Positions 12,481-35,220 of a DNA stretch of 64,000 bases are shown here, one piece after another. The notes under the pieces are model-generated. The model saw only the letters and a list, made by a program, of their open reading frames with translations. It was not told the DNA's origin and ran no database searches. The DNA is taken from NCBI GenBank assembly GCA_905250025.1, contig CAJNOJ010000010.1:62001-126000 (forward strand), given 5' to 3'. The position numbers and the translations under genes were made by a program. The DNA comes from Adineta ricciae. Its lineage: Eukaryota > Rotifera > Eurotatoria > Adinetida > Adinetidae. Numbering within the stretch: position 1 is the stretch's first letter; the number at the start of each line of letters is the position of its first letter.

Positions 12481-14022
12481 CGTTATCTTCGTTGATCACT
12501 CTTCTCAATTAAAACAAATAAACAGCTGATCGAAATCTTCGATTCGGTCGATTCCTCTACCAATGAGAAAAAAGCCAGCGCTAGTATCGCCACTGATTTT
12601 CTTTTGAATTGCACGCATCGGATTTGACACTTGAAGATGTTGATCATGGAATGAATGGTGGTAATAGTCGTGAGGAGAAATTATTCTTATTTTTTTTCCT
12701 TCATCGCTAAAAACCAAATCGTTACATCACAGGCTGTATGTATTTTTTTCTTTTTCTTCTTCTTCTTCTTCGTCTTCATTTGTATAAGAAAAGTAAATTG
12801 AAATATCAATGAGGAGAACATAAAAAAGAATAGACGAAAAATGCGACGGCAAGTAAATACTGATTTTCGAAGTTGGAATTGTCATTTGTACATTTAAATT
12901 TTTTGTTTTGTTTTTTTTTCTTTGTTATTGTTGACCTTTAGGTCTATCTCCTCTTTTTTTTTCTTTTCTTCTGTCCATTCACTTTTCAGTCTCGTAAAAA
13001 CGAAACACACATCGAGCGTTTCAAATTTCGGCTCAATTCGCCTCTACTCAGACAGACAGACAGAACGAAAACGATGAACAATATATACACACATACATAT
13101 ATGTGTGTATTTATATGTAGATGAAGAGAATTGGGTGGAGTAGAGAAGAGAGAGAGGGAGAAAAAAAAGAACACGATGCACACACGCACACAGTAGAGGT
13201 TCATCGTTTACTCTCGTCTGACCATTAGTAGTGTTACTACTACAACTACTGCATACACCAATCTAATCGAACAAAATATTCGTGCTGTCCGTTCGTCGCT
13301 GTTTTTCTTCTTTTCCTTTTTTTTTCTTTTAATTTGATGATACATTTTGTCCTTGTTATACAGTCTTTATGTTGATAGATTTCGGCATATGGTTGCTCGT
13401 ATCAGCAATGTATCCTGCTGAAAAAAACGAAGAAAGCAAAAAACAACTAATTCTCGCGCTGTGATAGTTATTAATCTCGGTTTTTTCACGTTGGTAACAA
13501 CATCATAAAATACATGCGTTTGTATTCTCTTTTACGTTATATCTCCTTGCTTTCTTCCGCCCAAAAGCAAGTATGTCAACGAAACCGACCGTACGCGTAC
13601 AGATGTATATTTAACGAACATGCTACTCGATAGATTTAATTTGTGTTTCGTAAATAGACTGTCTTAGTTGTGATACGAATCAGCTGCTTATGTGTTAGAA
13701 AAAGAACCTTTATATACATCTATTTAATAATGAACCTTGCAGGACGAGGTTCATCAAAATTGATTGATGACAATCGTCGTAGGCATGATAGAACTACTAC
13801 TGTATGTCCTCTATCCAACACACACACACACCGCCAGAGCTAGGTTACGTAAACAGTATCGACGCTCGAAAAAAAGAATGTTCGCTGTGTATGAATGGGA
13901 CAAGATTGATCGGGAGTGACGACGACCTTTTTCTCTCTTTTTTTCCTCTCTTTTTCTCTGACGTATATTCAAGCAAAAATTTCTTTGTCGTCTTCAGTTT
14001 TTCAAATGATGTTTTGTTATTT
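12481..14022. other. Intergenic with simple repeats
   Basis: About 1.5 kb between the divergent bleomycin hydrolase and TTBK genes. It has a TTC/CTT run (about 12740-12775), T-rich tracts (12900-12970, 13310-13330), a CA/TA-rich patch (about 13080-13200) and a short CA run near 13820. No coding motif on either strand. Promoters for both flanking genes should be here. Confidence 0.5.
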
Positions 14023-14111
14023 TGTACATAATACTTTATAGATCTTTCTGTATATATGTTGTCGTCGATAAATAACTATTATTCTCATCAGTATGCGCGG
14101 TAACATCGAAC

Positions 14112-19953
<5,842 letters not shown>

Positions 19954-20617
19954 TCGTCATGTCTTTCGTTCCTTTGCTTGATCTCAATTGAAAACAAAGC
20001 TTCAATGGCATTTTCTTCAACTGTCGTATCTATCACAAATTCGAGCTTGTCCGAATCAAATCTCTCTTTGGTTTCTCTTTACGTGTTGTTTCTCTTCTTA
20101 TTCCTTTTGGTCTAATTCTATTTATTTATATTTGTCTATATGAAATAATCATTCATTCACGGAGTTCTTCTTTTCTTAATCTTCTTCATTTTTTTTTATT
20201 TTTTCCTTCAATTTTTTGTGCTTCAAAAAGAAAACAATCCATTCTACTCCGTCGACAAAAACATTTATTCTTTACTCACAATAACATGTATATATCAATG
20301 GAAAAATGATGATGATGATGATGAAGAGCGTCCTATTTTGGTTTTTTCCCTCGTTTTTTTTTTGTTTCGTTATTATTCAACAAGCAAAACTTTCTCTCTA
20401 GGACTGTTTATGTGTGCGCGTGTTTGTTTGTTTATAGTCGTTTCCTTCTTCATATTTGATTTACTCTTTGACTCGTTAGATAAGGCATTTTTTTGTTCAT
20501 CAAAAACATCAAAATCCATAATGCGTGTGTGAAACAAGCAAAAGAAATAATACAGAATAATAACAAAGTTCTTCATTTTCTGTGATTATGAAACTATGAA
20601 TAAAAGCGATGAAGACA
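19954..20617 (+). other. 3' untranslated/intergenic end of block A
   Basis: T-rich sequence after the TTBK stop codon. The same sequence follows copy B (26524-27181), where it continues into the small membrane protein gene. In block A that next gene is cut off after its first codons by the N at 20618. Confidence 0.7.
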
Positions 20618-20618
20618 N
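20618..20618. other. Single N at the junction of the two direct repeats
   Basis: One undetermined base lies exactly between the end of block A and the start of block B. A contig or haplotype join is the simplest reading. Confidence 0.95.
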
Positions 20619-27172
<6,554 letters not shown>

Positions 27173-27181
<9 letters not shown>

Positions 27182-27573
27182 ATGAGAGCATATTCGTTCT
27201 TTCAGATCATGGTATTTACATTCGCAAAGCGAATCTCTGAGAATGTACAGCGCAGAATTCGACGTGCATTGCTAGCTGAACCAGAAAAAACACCACAACG
27301 AATTGCCATTGCCATGGCATCGATTGTATTGCTGTCGATTGTAATTACATATAATGTTCTTTTCGAAAGAGAAAAACAAAAACAAGGTTGTTCGCTTGAA
27401 TCATATCGGATCGATTGTCTAGTCTGTTTCTTTTAGGTATTCAACCACCGACAGCCATGGATTTGTATCGTCAACGCAATGCTAAAGAAAAACTTGAACG
27501 TTTGGAGTTACAGCGGAATATTTTGCAAATTTATAGAAATACGAATACTTCAACAACAGGCAAAGATTTGTGA
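27173..27573 (+). CDS. Small single-pass membrane protein, unknown function
   Basis: Two exons, 27173-27386 and 27437-27573, joined by a 50-bp GT-AG intron; 116 aa from the first ATG. An alternative start is the later ATG of MVFTFAKR at about 27209, which directly follows a TTCTTTCAG acceptor-like site. An Arg-rich segment (RRIRRALL) precedes one hydrophobic helix (IAMASIVLLSIVITYNVLF), followed by a charged helical tail (DLYRQRNAKEKLERLELQRN). This resembles short mitochondrial inner-membrane assembly proteins in layout, but I do not recognise the family. An AATAAA lies at 27599, 26 bp after the stop. Confidence 0.7.
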
Positions 27574-28263
27574 TCGAGGACGTTTTCTGTAGTTTTTTAA
27601 TAAAATCTACCTGAACAAACATGTCTGACTAATGACGGTATTTCGAATGTGGTAAAGGGAACTAACGATGGATGAGACAATTGACATCATCGGTTGATTG
27701 AGCAATTTCGTATCAATTGTAGACGAGACATATTATATTATGATATATTTTGTATGCGACTAGAGCATGCGTCTTTATATCAAGCAATAAAATAAATTTC
27801 GCATCAATATTTGACAGTTATTACATCAGTTGAAAAGATTCGACAAGGCGAGGATGACTCATGTATCGTTATCACTATGGTACCGTTCGATTCTGTAGAT
27901 TGACAAGCTCTTGACTAGTTTCGTAATCTGCTTATCGGCAAAAATTCAGTTGTTTTTATAAATAGAACACTTTAACCCTGAGAAAAGTTGCTTTTTAGTG
28001 AAAAGAAGTGTATATTCCGAAGAGTTACAATGGTTACGGTTACAAAAACCTATTCACGTTTTCTTTTTCTTCTAGTCTGATATAAACGGTAGGAATTCAA
28101 TTATCCGTTCTTTTTTCTCGTCGATTATAACGACGAGAAGGAAGATCAAACTTTTTTTTCTGTGTCAACAAATGACACAAACAAAAAAAAATGACGACAA
28201 GAGAAGAAATTCTTTAACGGAGTTATTTGAAGAAGAAAAAAATCTTATTCTAGACATTACATC
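27574..28263. other. Intergenic, no recognised gene
   Basis: Between two plus-strand genes. Contains AATAAA-like signals near 27599 and 27787 and A/T runs near 28150-28190. A TTATTCTAG acceptor-like site ends about 10 bp before the next start codon. Confidence 0.5.
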
Positions 28264-28764
28264 ATGACTAAACTTACAGCAAGCCAAGAACGAGAATTGC
28301 ACGACGCTTTTGATCTCTTCGATAGTGGTATGTATTGCTGTGCGATGTCAGAAGAGCGAATAAAAGTTTGGACTTCGAAATATTTAGATCGTTCAGGACG
28401 AATTTCCAAAAATGAGCTGAAAAAAGTGTTGCACGCGTTAAACATCAAAGCAAATGAGAAGGAATTATCTCAGTTAATGGCGCAAATGGATGCAGATGGA
28501 AGTGGAGAAATCGATTTCGATGAATTTAAAAAAGTCATGGCTGCTTCGTTTTTTAAGAAGTATTCCAAACAAGAATTAATGAGTGCTTTTAAAAAATTCG
28601 ATGCCGATGGAAATGGATACATATCGACAAAGGAATTAGCCGATATTCTAGCTCGTATGGGTCGACATTTAAGTCGAAGCGATGTCGAAGCAATGATTAA
28701 ATCGTTAGATACAAGCGGAGATGGAAGAATCTCGTTCGAAGAATTCTGTGGATTATTTGATTAA
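28264..28764 (+). CDS. Calmodulin-like protein with four EF-hands, 146 aa
   Basis: Calcium sensor. The 166-codon open frame contains a 60-nt GT-AG intron (28328-28387) with no stop and a length divisible by three. Removing it restores the first calcium loop as DSDRSGRISKNE. The other loops are DADGSGEIDFDE, DADGNGYISTKE and DTSGDGRISFEE, all with Asp at position 1 and Glu at position 12, so all four should bind calcium. At 146 residues it matches the calmodulin/centrin class; it is divergent from true calmodulin (start MTKLTASQERELHDAFDLF), and could be a calmodulin-like or troponin C-like paralogue. Neighbouring trypsin gene converges from the right. Confidence 0.93.
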   Translation: MTKLTASQERELHDAFDLFDSGMYCCAMSEERIKVWTSKYLDRSGRISKNELKKVLHALNIKANEKELSQLMAQMDADGSGEIDFDEFKKVMAASFFKKYSKQELMSAFKKFDADGNGYISTKELADILARMGRHLSRSDVEAMIKSLDTSGDGRISFEEFCGLFD

Positions 28765-28929
28765 TCCAACAAGTTACATATCAATTGACATTTTCGTGTT
28801 TCGTTCTTTGATGTACTTTTCATTTTTTTCGAACTTTTGCAAATCGATCAAAAGAAAAACAAAGTGTCATCAGCATGTCATCGTTTTAAAGAGTAGAATA
28901 GACTTTTATGTTAGTGACATTAGTTCACT

Positions 28930-30036
28930 TCATTTTCCTGATAGGACTGAAATGCTGTTTTGAATCCATGGAAGGTAATAGCTAACACGAGCATATACAC
29001 CTGGTTTATTCACTTTAGCGCATTCGTCACCGAAACTGACCACACCGCTGACAGTCCATTGACCATTCGCTTCCGACATGAGTGGACCGCCCGAATCACC
29101 TTGACAGGAATCTCGACTATATTGATAATTACCAGCACATAATTGCTTATCTGTATCATAGTGCGGATAGACATGTTTGCATACATCCATAATAACAATA
29201 CCAGCTTGACGAAGAGAGTCAGGTGACATACCTTCGTATGTTGTCGTGCCCCAACCAGCTGAAAAACAATGGAATGAAACTTTCTACGTACAAAGTTTCA
29301 ATCTACATACCAATCATAACATTATCATTGAGAGCAGGTTGCTTTCCGGAAAGACATGCAACGTTGACATAACTATTGAGTGTCACAGGTGAAGCTAAAC
29401 GTATGATGGCAATATCATTTTGGTTTGTCAGATCACTGTAAGCAGGGTGGTTGACAATTTTAGAAATTTGTCTACGTTGTACTCCAGCTACATTCGTTTT
29501 GCTTCGTGCATGAAGACCAGCTACAACAGTTAAATCTGAATTAAACCATGATTGATCTTGAAGACAATGAGCTGCAGTCAAGACGTGATACGCATCCTAA
29601 AATAGACTCATACTATACAAATGGATTTCGATTCTTCTGTATAATTTACTATCAAAGTGCCACCACAGAAATGATTGCCACGATATTGAAGAGAAACAAG
29701 CCAAGGCCATGAATGTGGTTTTGCTTCTTGTCCGCCGACAATACGGGATTGTAATGGAGCAAAAGCTTGACGGCCACAGCCAGCAGGTGCCGGTCCAATG
29801 GATGGGTTCGTCCCGCCATTATATGTGCAACAAAAACGAATGATATACATACTATCACGTACATTCAACTCATAACCCACACTGCTGGCACATTTCGTTG
29901 TCTCAACTTGAACTTCCGAGGCAGACATATATTGCCATGCGCTACAGATCTTACCGTTCTCGATGTATTCTAACGTTATTCCATTAGCTGTAGCCGCAAT
30001 AGCAGCAAGCACAAGCGTAATACCAACGGCCAACAT
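28930..30036 (-). CDS. Secreted trypsin-like serine protease (S1A), 3 exons, 333 aa
   Basis: Exons (minus): 30036-29650, 29596-29311, 29258-28930. Signal peptide ([18 protein letters not shown]), about 75 residues of Cys-containing propeptide, then activation at SR/IVGG. Catalytic triad: His in LTAAHC, Asp in NDIAIIRL, Ser in CQGDSGGP. The residue six before the catalytic Ser is Asp (DSCQGDSGG), predicting cleavage after Lys/Arg. GWGTTTYEG and PGVYARV are standard S1A blocks. The start is the ATG of MLAVG; the open frame continues ten codons upstream but begins with TTG there. Likely digestive or extracellular; the propeptide is not a recognised CUB, clip or LDLa domain. Confidence 0.93.
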
Positions 30037-30948
30037 AGTTCTGTTGTAGGAAGGAATGATTTGCAATATATAAAAACATAGACTCTTATAAAGAGATTAC
30101 TGTTAGGGACTTTTATTAATGAAATCGTTTAGTAGATTCGGTCTTTTGAAAAGAAAACACATAGGGAAAAAGTAAAGCCTTTCAAAACTAATTTTCTTCG
30201 TACTAATTTCATAGATTAGTCTGTGTAATGTGTTTGCAATGACAGCGATATCATTCCCTGAAAATATTTTAAATGGAAAACAGTATGACGTTCTTCTCGT
30301 ATAAAAAAACGATTTAAAATATCAAGTTTCTTATTTTATTCGAACGAAAACAGTGATCATTTGTGCAATTGCAATCGACTTTCTTCCGAAAAAGATTCTG
30401 GATGAAATTGGTTGCACTATTTCTTGTCCTCGCACTATCTTGACTGATAACAATTGAATTGTCATCATTCCTAAAAATACTTCACTCACATTCAAAAGTA
30501 TTTGATATACCCATTCCTCAACGAATAGGTGTGGCATCTAGCGCCATCTATATGATTAGCACGAAAAACGAATTGATTTAATTTGTACAGAAAACTTAAT
30601 GAATAGTTATTGTTTTAGTAAATTATTTATTCTTAGCTAGTTATTCGAGTAAATTTTTTTCTAAGTGAAATATCAAAAATAAGGTACAGTCACTCGCCAA
30701 TGGATGAATTTCATTTTATTCAATTTATCGCTGCCCATCCATATTATTTACTTATTTATTTTTCCATTCTCATTCACTTTTTCAATTCATCAATTACCTT
30801 CCNTTATTGTTTATCGATTTGAGAACAAGAAAACAGTTTCTATTTCGTTAAAAGAAATAAAAAACCGACTAGAAGATCTTAAATAACAAGAAGATGAAAA
30901 TTTTCCTTTGTTTTTATAGATATGATCAGACATACTTGAGTTACTATC
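30037..30948. other. Divergent intergenic region
   Basis: Shared upstream region of the trypsin-like gene (minus) and SYS1 (plus). A TATATA sits on the minus strand just upstream of the protease frame (about 30068-30074). It contains a single undetermined base at 30803 and no recognised coding sequence. Confidence 0.5.
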
Positions 30949-31520
30949 ATGAGCGGATTTCGTAGTCAAAAATGGGATCCATGGTTAATCATTAGTCAGA
31001 TTATTGCAGTTCAAACCTTATATTATTTCGGTCTGGGATGTTGGGTTTTCTTGCTAACATTGTTTGATAATCAAGTGCCTACACTTGATTATCTATTTTC
31101 ATACAAAGTAACTAAATTTGCTTGAGCATGGTTCTATGTCAATTGATTTTGAATGCTTTGCTTAGAAACTGAAGCTTTCCAGTTGGAGTGAACCGTTATT
31201 TGTTAGCATCTTTTTCATCAATGCTCTAACAAGGTAAATCTATCGGTGTTGAGATCATCGTTCATGTTCGTGTATTTCATTCTAGTGGATTAGCAATTGT
31301 TTATCTTGTTGGTCGATATAAACAATGTCTAGATTTTTCTTTAACAGTTCATTTCTATCATTTCCTTGCTTGTTGGGTATATAATTCTCAATATCCGAAT
31401 GTTTTCTCTTGGTATGTTGTACAATTTTTCTCCATTGTCATTATGACGATTCTCTCGGAACATTTCTCCAAAAAGCATGAGCTCCGAACAATTCCACTGG
31501 GTTCACGTGTTGATCTGTGA
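30949..31520 (+). CDS. SYS1: SYS1 Golgi trafficking protein, 3 exons, 153 aa
   Basis: Four-helix Golgi membrane protein that recruits ARFRP1/ARL-type GTPases. Exons: 30949-31107, 31166-31233, 31286-31520, with introns of 58 and 52 bp. Family landmarks: FRSQKWDPWLIISQI at the N-terminus, LYYFGLG, SEPLFVSIFFINALT, GRYKQCLDFSLTVHFYH, and the C-terminal ELRTIPLGSR. Length matches human SYS1 (156 aa). An acceptor-like TTTTTATAG lies about 30 bp before the ATG. First of three plus-strand genes in a row with INPP1 and MOB4. Confidence 0.95.
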
Positions 31521-31790
31521 ATATAATATTGTCATGTACATCTACTTTGTTTGCTGTTCATACAGTAAAGAAAGTTTTTTTTGATTTTGTCTGTTTGTTT
31601 GTCCGTCTTTGTGTTGGTTTTTCAATAATGTCAATAATAATTTCGGCTCACTAACTCACTCTTCCTATCAGCGAAGATATTTTTGGCTGCGTAAACATCT
31701 ATGACTAAGCCAGTGCGCAAATCTAATGTTCCAAACTTGACGAAATTGCTTTACCATATGGAATAAATCGATTTTGTCAGAAAGAAGTGC

Positions 31791-31863
31791 GCCCGTGTGG
31801 CTCAGTGGCTAGAGCACTGGTCTAGTAAACCAGGGGTCGACAGTTCAATTCTGTCCTCGGGCA
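31791..31863 (+). tRNA. tRNA-Thr: tRNA-Thr (anticodon AGT)
   Basis: 73-nt cloverleaf. Acceptor arms GCCCGTG and CTCGGGC pair except for one T-T mismatch; D arm GCTC/GAGC; anticodon stem CTGGT/ACCAG with loop CTAGTAA, giving anticodon AGT; T arm GACAG/CTGTC with loop TTCAATT; discriminator A. It has no intron. A T8 run 15 bp downstream fits a Pol III terminator. Confidence 0.93.
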
Positions 31864-31877
31864 TAGAAAACTTATCA

Positions 31878-31885
31878 TTTTTTTT
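31878..31885 (+). terminator. Pol III terminator of tRNA-Thr
   Basis: Run of eight T on the plus strand starting 15 bp after the tRNA discriminator base. Confidence 0.75.
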
Positions 31886-32082
31886 CTCTCCACTATTGGA
31901 AACATTTTTTGTCTGACATTCTCGTTTGCGTACAGTCTTAGTCGAAATCCTTCGAATGCTTTCATTAATCCATATTGCGTTCGTACGATTTTTTTTTCGA
32001 GATCGAGTACCACATTAATAGTTTGTACCATATGGTAAAGAAAATGTGTCACATTTGTTTTTCGAACTGTCTTTTTTAGATC

Positions 32083-33826
32083 ATGTCATCAGTATTATTA
32101 CGTGATTTTGTACTTCAAATAGCTATTTGTTCCGAAAGAGCAGCATGTATCGCTCGTTATATTCGTTTTATGCATTCCGATTTCAACAGCATTATTCAAG
32201 AGAAACAACGTAATGATTTGCTCGATTATTGTCTCGTCGTTTTATACTGTGAGAGTATTCTGTTTTTTTTTAGTCGATGAAAACCATCAACATCTCGATG
32301 CCGATTACAAAACTCTGGCGTAAATTCAATTCTTTCGACTAATTTATTCTATGTTTCTGTTCCATTTAAGTGATGTTATCATTCAGGAAGTCATTAAACG
32401 AGATCTAGTAAGGCTGGTAAGATAATTCAGACATAATGTTTCCTTCCGGAAAGTCGAGTTCATCTACTTCAGTATCCGAGATTGGACCAACGTATCTTTG
32501 GTGAAGAAGATGGATCATTAAAGCTGCAATCAAGCGCTGAAAAGATTGTTATTGATGTTACCGGTACCGATGAAGATATTGTTACTCTTCTCAGTAAGAA
32601 ATTTCACTGATTCGTTGAATTTTCGATTGTTTTCTTTTCATCGTATAGAACAATTGTTCAATAACAAATCTAGTCAATCGATCGAAACATTAGCTAATAT
32701 TATTTCTTCGTCTTTTGATATCACTCTCCCAGAGCACTATCAACATTCACTTCGAAAAATTCCAGAGCAGTTTTCCATTGATTTATCTAACATTGGTATA
32801 TGGATTGATCCGGTCGATGGCACACAGCAGTATATCAATGGTACAGATGGAATTATCGATTCACACACGGGCATTACCATAGATGGTCTTCCAACAGCTT
32901 TGGTACTTATTGGTTGTTTTGATATTCGACATGGCAATGCGATTATTGGAGTCATTAACCGAGCATTTCATCAACGAATCGATGCATTTAAGTAAGTTAG
33001 AAAAGAATAAACAACAGTTGTTCAGTATCCATTGATTTTTTTAGATGGGAAAGTTTGATTTATTGGGGCACGGCATTGCCTGATGGAAAATTCAATAATT
33101 TAGATGATGTATGCAAAGAAACTAGAAGCAACGATAAGCAAGTTCTATTGCATGGAAGTGTAAACACAAGTACATTTAATAATATGTTCCAAAATTGGAC
33201 CAAACTAGAAGTGTCTGCATGTGGTGCGTAAATATTCTTTTTTTTTGTCTCAGAAGAAAGCGATATTTGCATTTTGAATCCTATGTGAATACTTTTTCTT
33301 CGCTTATTTGTCACCATCGGTGACTAGCGTACTCTACAACATACACGATCATAGTAATGATTAGTTACTAACCCACTTGTACTTAATTTCTACCTCTAAC
33401 CACATTTCGATAGAGTCTAGTCCTTCTCAAGATCAAAGTCCAGCTTAATGGCTTCTATTTTGTGAATTTCCATATGATTCGTATTTTTTAGGCAATAAAC
33501 TATTGGCCATTGCATTGAAACAAGCAAACGTGTTTCTAGTAACCAAGGCTGCTGCCTATAATTGGGATCTATGTGCCGCTCATGCTATCATTTTATCAAT
33601 CAATGGTCAAATACTTGATCTGCGTCAAATTTTAGATTTTTACAAACAAAATCAATCTCTGGTGAATCTCAATTTAACAGAATTTCAGATTGTTTACAAT
33701 AAAATCAGCTCATCTCACTTCAATCCCAAAGATTATGCATGTGCACCTTTTATCGCTTATCATAATCAACAAGATTTAGCGGATATTCTTCAATTATTAG
33801 CATCAGATAGCATTGCGTTTGACTGA
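32083..33826 (+). CDS. INPP1: Inositol polyphosphate 1-phosphatase, 7 exons, 398 aa
   Basis: Metal-dependent, lithium-sensitive phosphatase family; removes the 1-phosphate from Ins(1,4)P2 and Ins(1,3,4)P3. Exons: 32083-32209, 32274-32319, 32371-32416, 32473-32593, 32649-32991, 33045-33223, 33492-33826 (1197 nt); human INPP1 is 399 aa. Motifs: DYKTLAD, FGEED (metal-binding Glu pair), the hallmark WIDPVDGTQQY, and WDLCAAHAI. The exon 6 donor is GTGCGT at 33224; the stronger-looking GTAAAT six bases later would create a stop. Start is preceded by CTTTTTTAG and two bases. Its stop codon is only 109 bp from the next ATG (MOB4). Confidence 0.95.
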
Positions 33827-33935
33827 AACAAATTTTTTAACGATGTAGTTTATCAGTTTTATGTATATGTCATCTTCCTTAAATTTGGAATCTCAATTGA
33901 TCAAATTTTTAGCAATAGCTTTGAATATTTTAGAT

Positions 33936-34955
33936 ATGACGAATGCATCGAAGTCATTACGTCGAAACCGGCCAGGCACCAAAGCAAGCGACTGGTGCAG
34001 TTGGCCAGATGAAACTCTAGATAGTATGGACTCACTCTATCATATTCAACAAGTGAGATTGTCAATGGTAATCTCCGAATGATTTATGCTTGATTGTTTA
34101 GTATATCCAACAAATTATTCGACGGAATCCATCGGATATTGATGCGATATTAAAAGTACCTGACCAGCAGGATGAAGGCGTATGGAAATATGAACATCTC
34201 AGACAATTTTGTCTGGAACTTAACGATTTAACCGTTTTTCTGCAAGTAATCGAAAAAATATTTCCATCTAGACTGAATTCTCAACTTTTCGTCTTTATTT
34301 ATAGAAAGAATGTTTACCAGATACTTGCACACAGATGACCGCAACTGAACAATGGATATTCTTATGTGCAGCACATAAAAATCCGAAAGAAGTTCGTTGT
34401 AATCTTGTCGATCCCAACGTAAACACGTTTTTACTTTAGTGTCCAGCAATCGATTATACCAGACACACCCTCGATGGTGCTGCTTCTCTCTTGAATAGTA
34501 GTAAATATTTTCCCAGCCGGTAAGTATAACTTTTGAAACAAGTGTTTTTTTTTCGAGAGAGAGAAATTCTTCTGAGAATAGTTCATCTCGAATACTTTCC
34601 TAAAAACGACCTTTGTTTTGTCTGCAGAATCTCTATCAAAGATACTTCCATAGCCAAATTAGGCAGTGTTTGTCGTCGCATTTACCGTATATTTTCTCAT
34701 GCTTACTATCATCATCGTACACTTTACGATGATTTCGAAGAACGTACACATCTCTGTCGCCGTTTTACCGTCTTTGCTTTACGTTATGGTTTAATTCCTA
34801 AAGATAACTTAATCGTTCCAATCAATGGCATTAATCAAGATGTCACGACTATTATGCAACAGCAAACCTCTCCTATTCAAACACATTCAGCTCAAACGTT
34901 AGATAATGGCATTAGCTCACCCTCATCGTCAAGTGCATCGGAAAGCGAAGCATAG
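33936..34955 (+). CDS. MOB4: MOB4/phocein, 5 exons, 251 aa
   Basis: MOB-family adaptor of the STRIPAK complex. Exons: 33936-34052, 34102-34245, 34305-34391, 34440-34519, 34628-34955 (756 nt). Near-identical blocks to animal MOB4: [94 protein letters not shown], with zinc-binding Cys/His present. It ends ESEA as in vertebrates, but has a longer Ser/Gln-rich C-terminal region (human protein about 225 aa). A TTTTAG acceptor sits two bases before the ATG. AATAAA at 35033. Confidence 0.96.
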
Positions 34956-35220
34956 AACGAGATATCAATATACAATTTCATTCCTTCTACACTTAGATTA
35001 GGCGTGTATAAAATGTGTATCCCATTAATAATAATAAAAACTCAAAGTCTTTGTCTTGTGTTTTGATTCTATAGTAAAAACAACACACATATGCATATAT
35101 ATATATATAAATTCAAACCATACAAAGAACAAGATAACTTGATAAGCGGATGCATACATACAAAAAAAAAGAGAGAAAAAGAAAAAATAAAACAGGTGTT
35201 CGTAAGGATTAGATATATTC
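34956..35220. other. Convergent 3' ends of MOB4 and PEPCK
   Basis: Contains AATAAA at 35033 for MOB4, a short TA dinucleotide run at about 35094-35110 and A-rich sequence. No gene seen. Confidence 0.7.
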
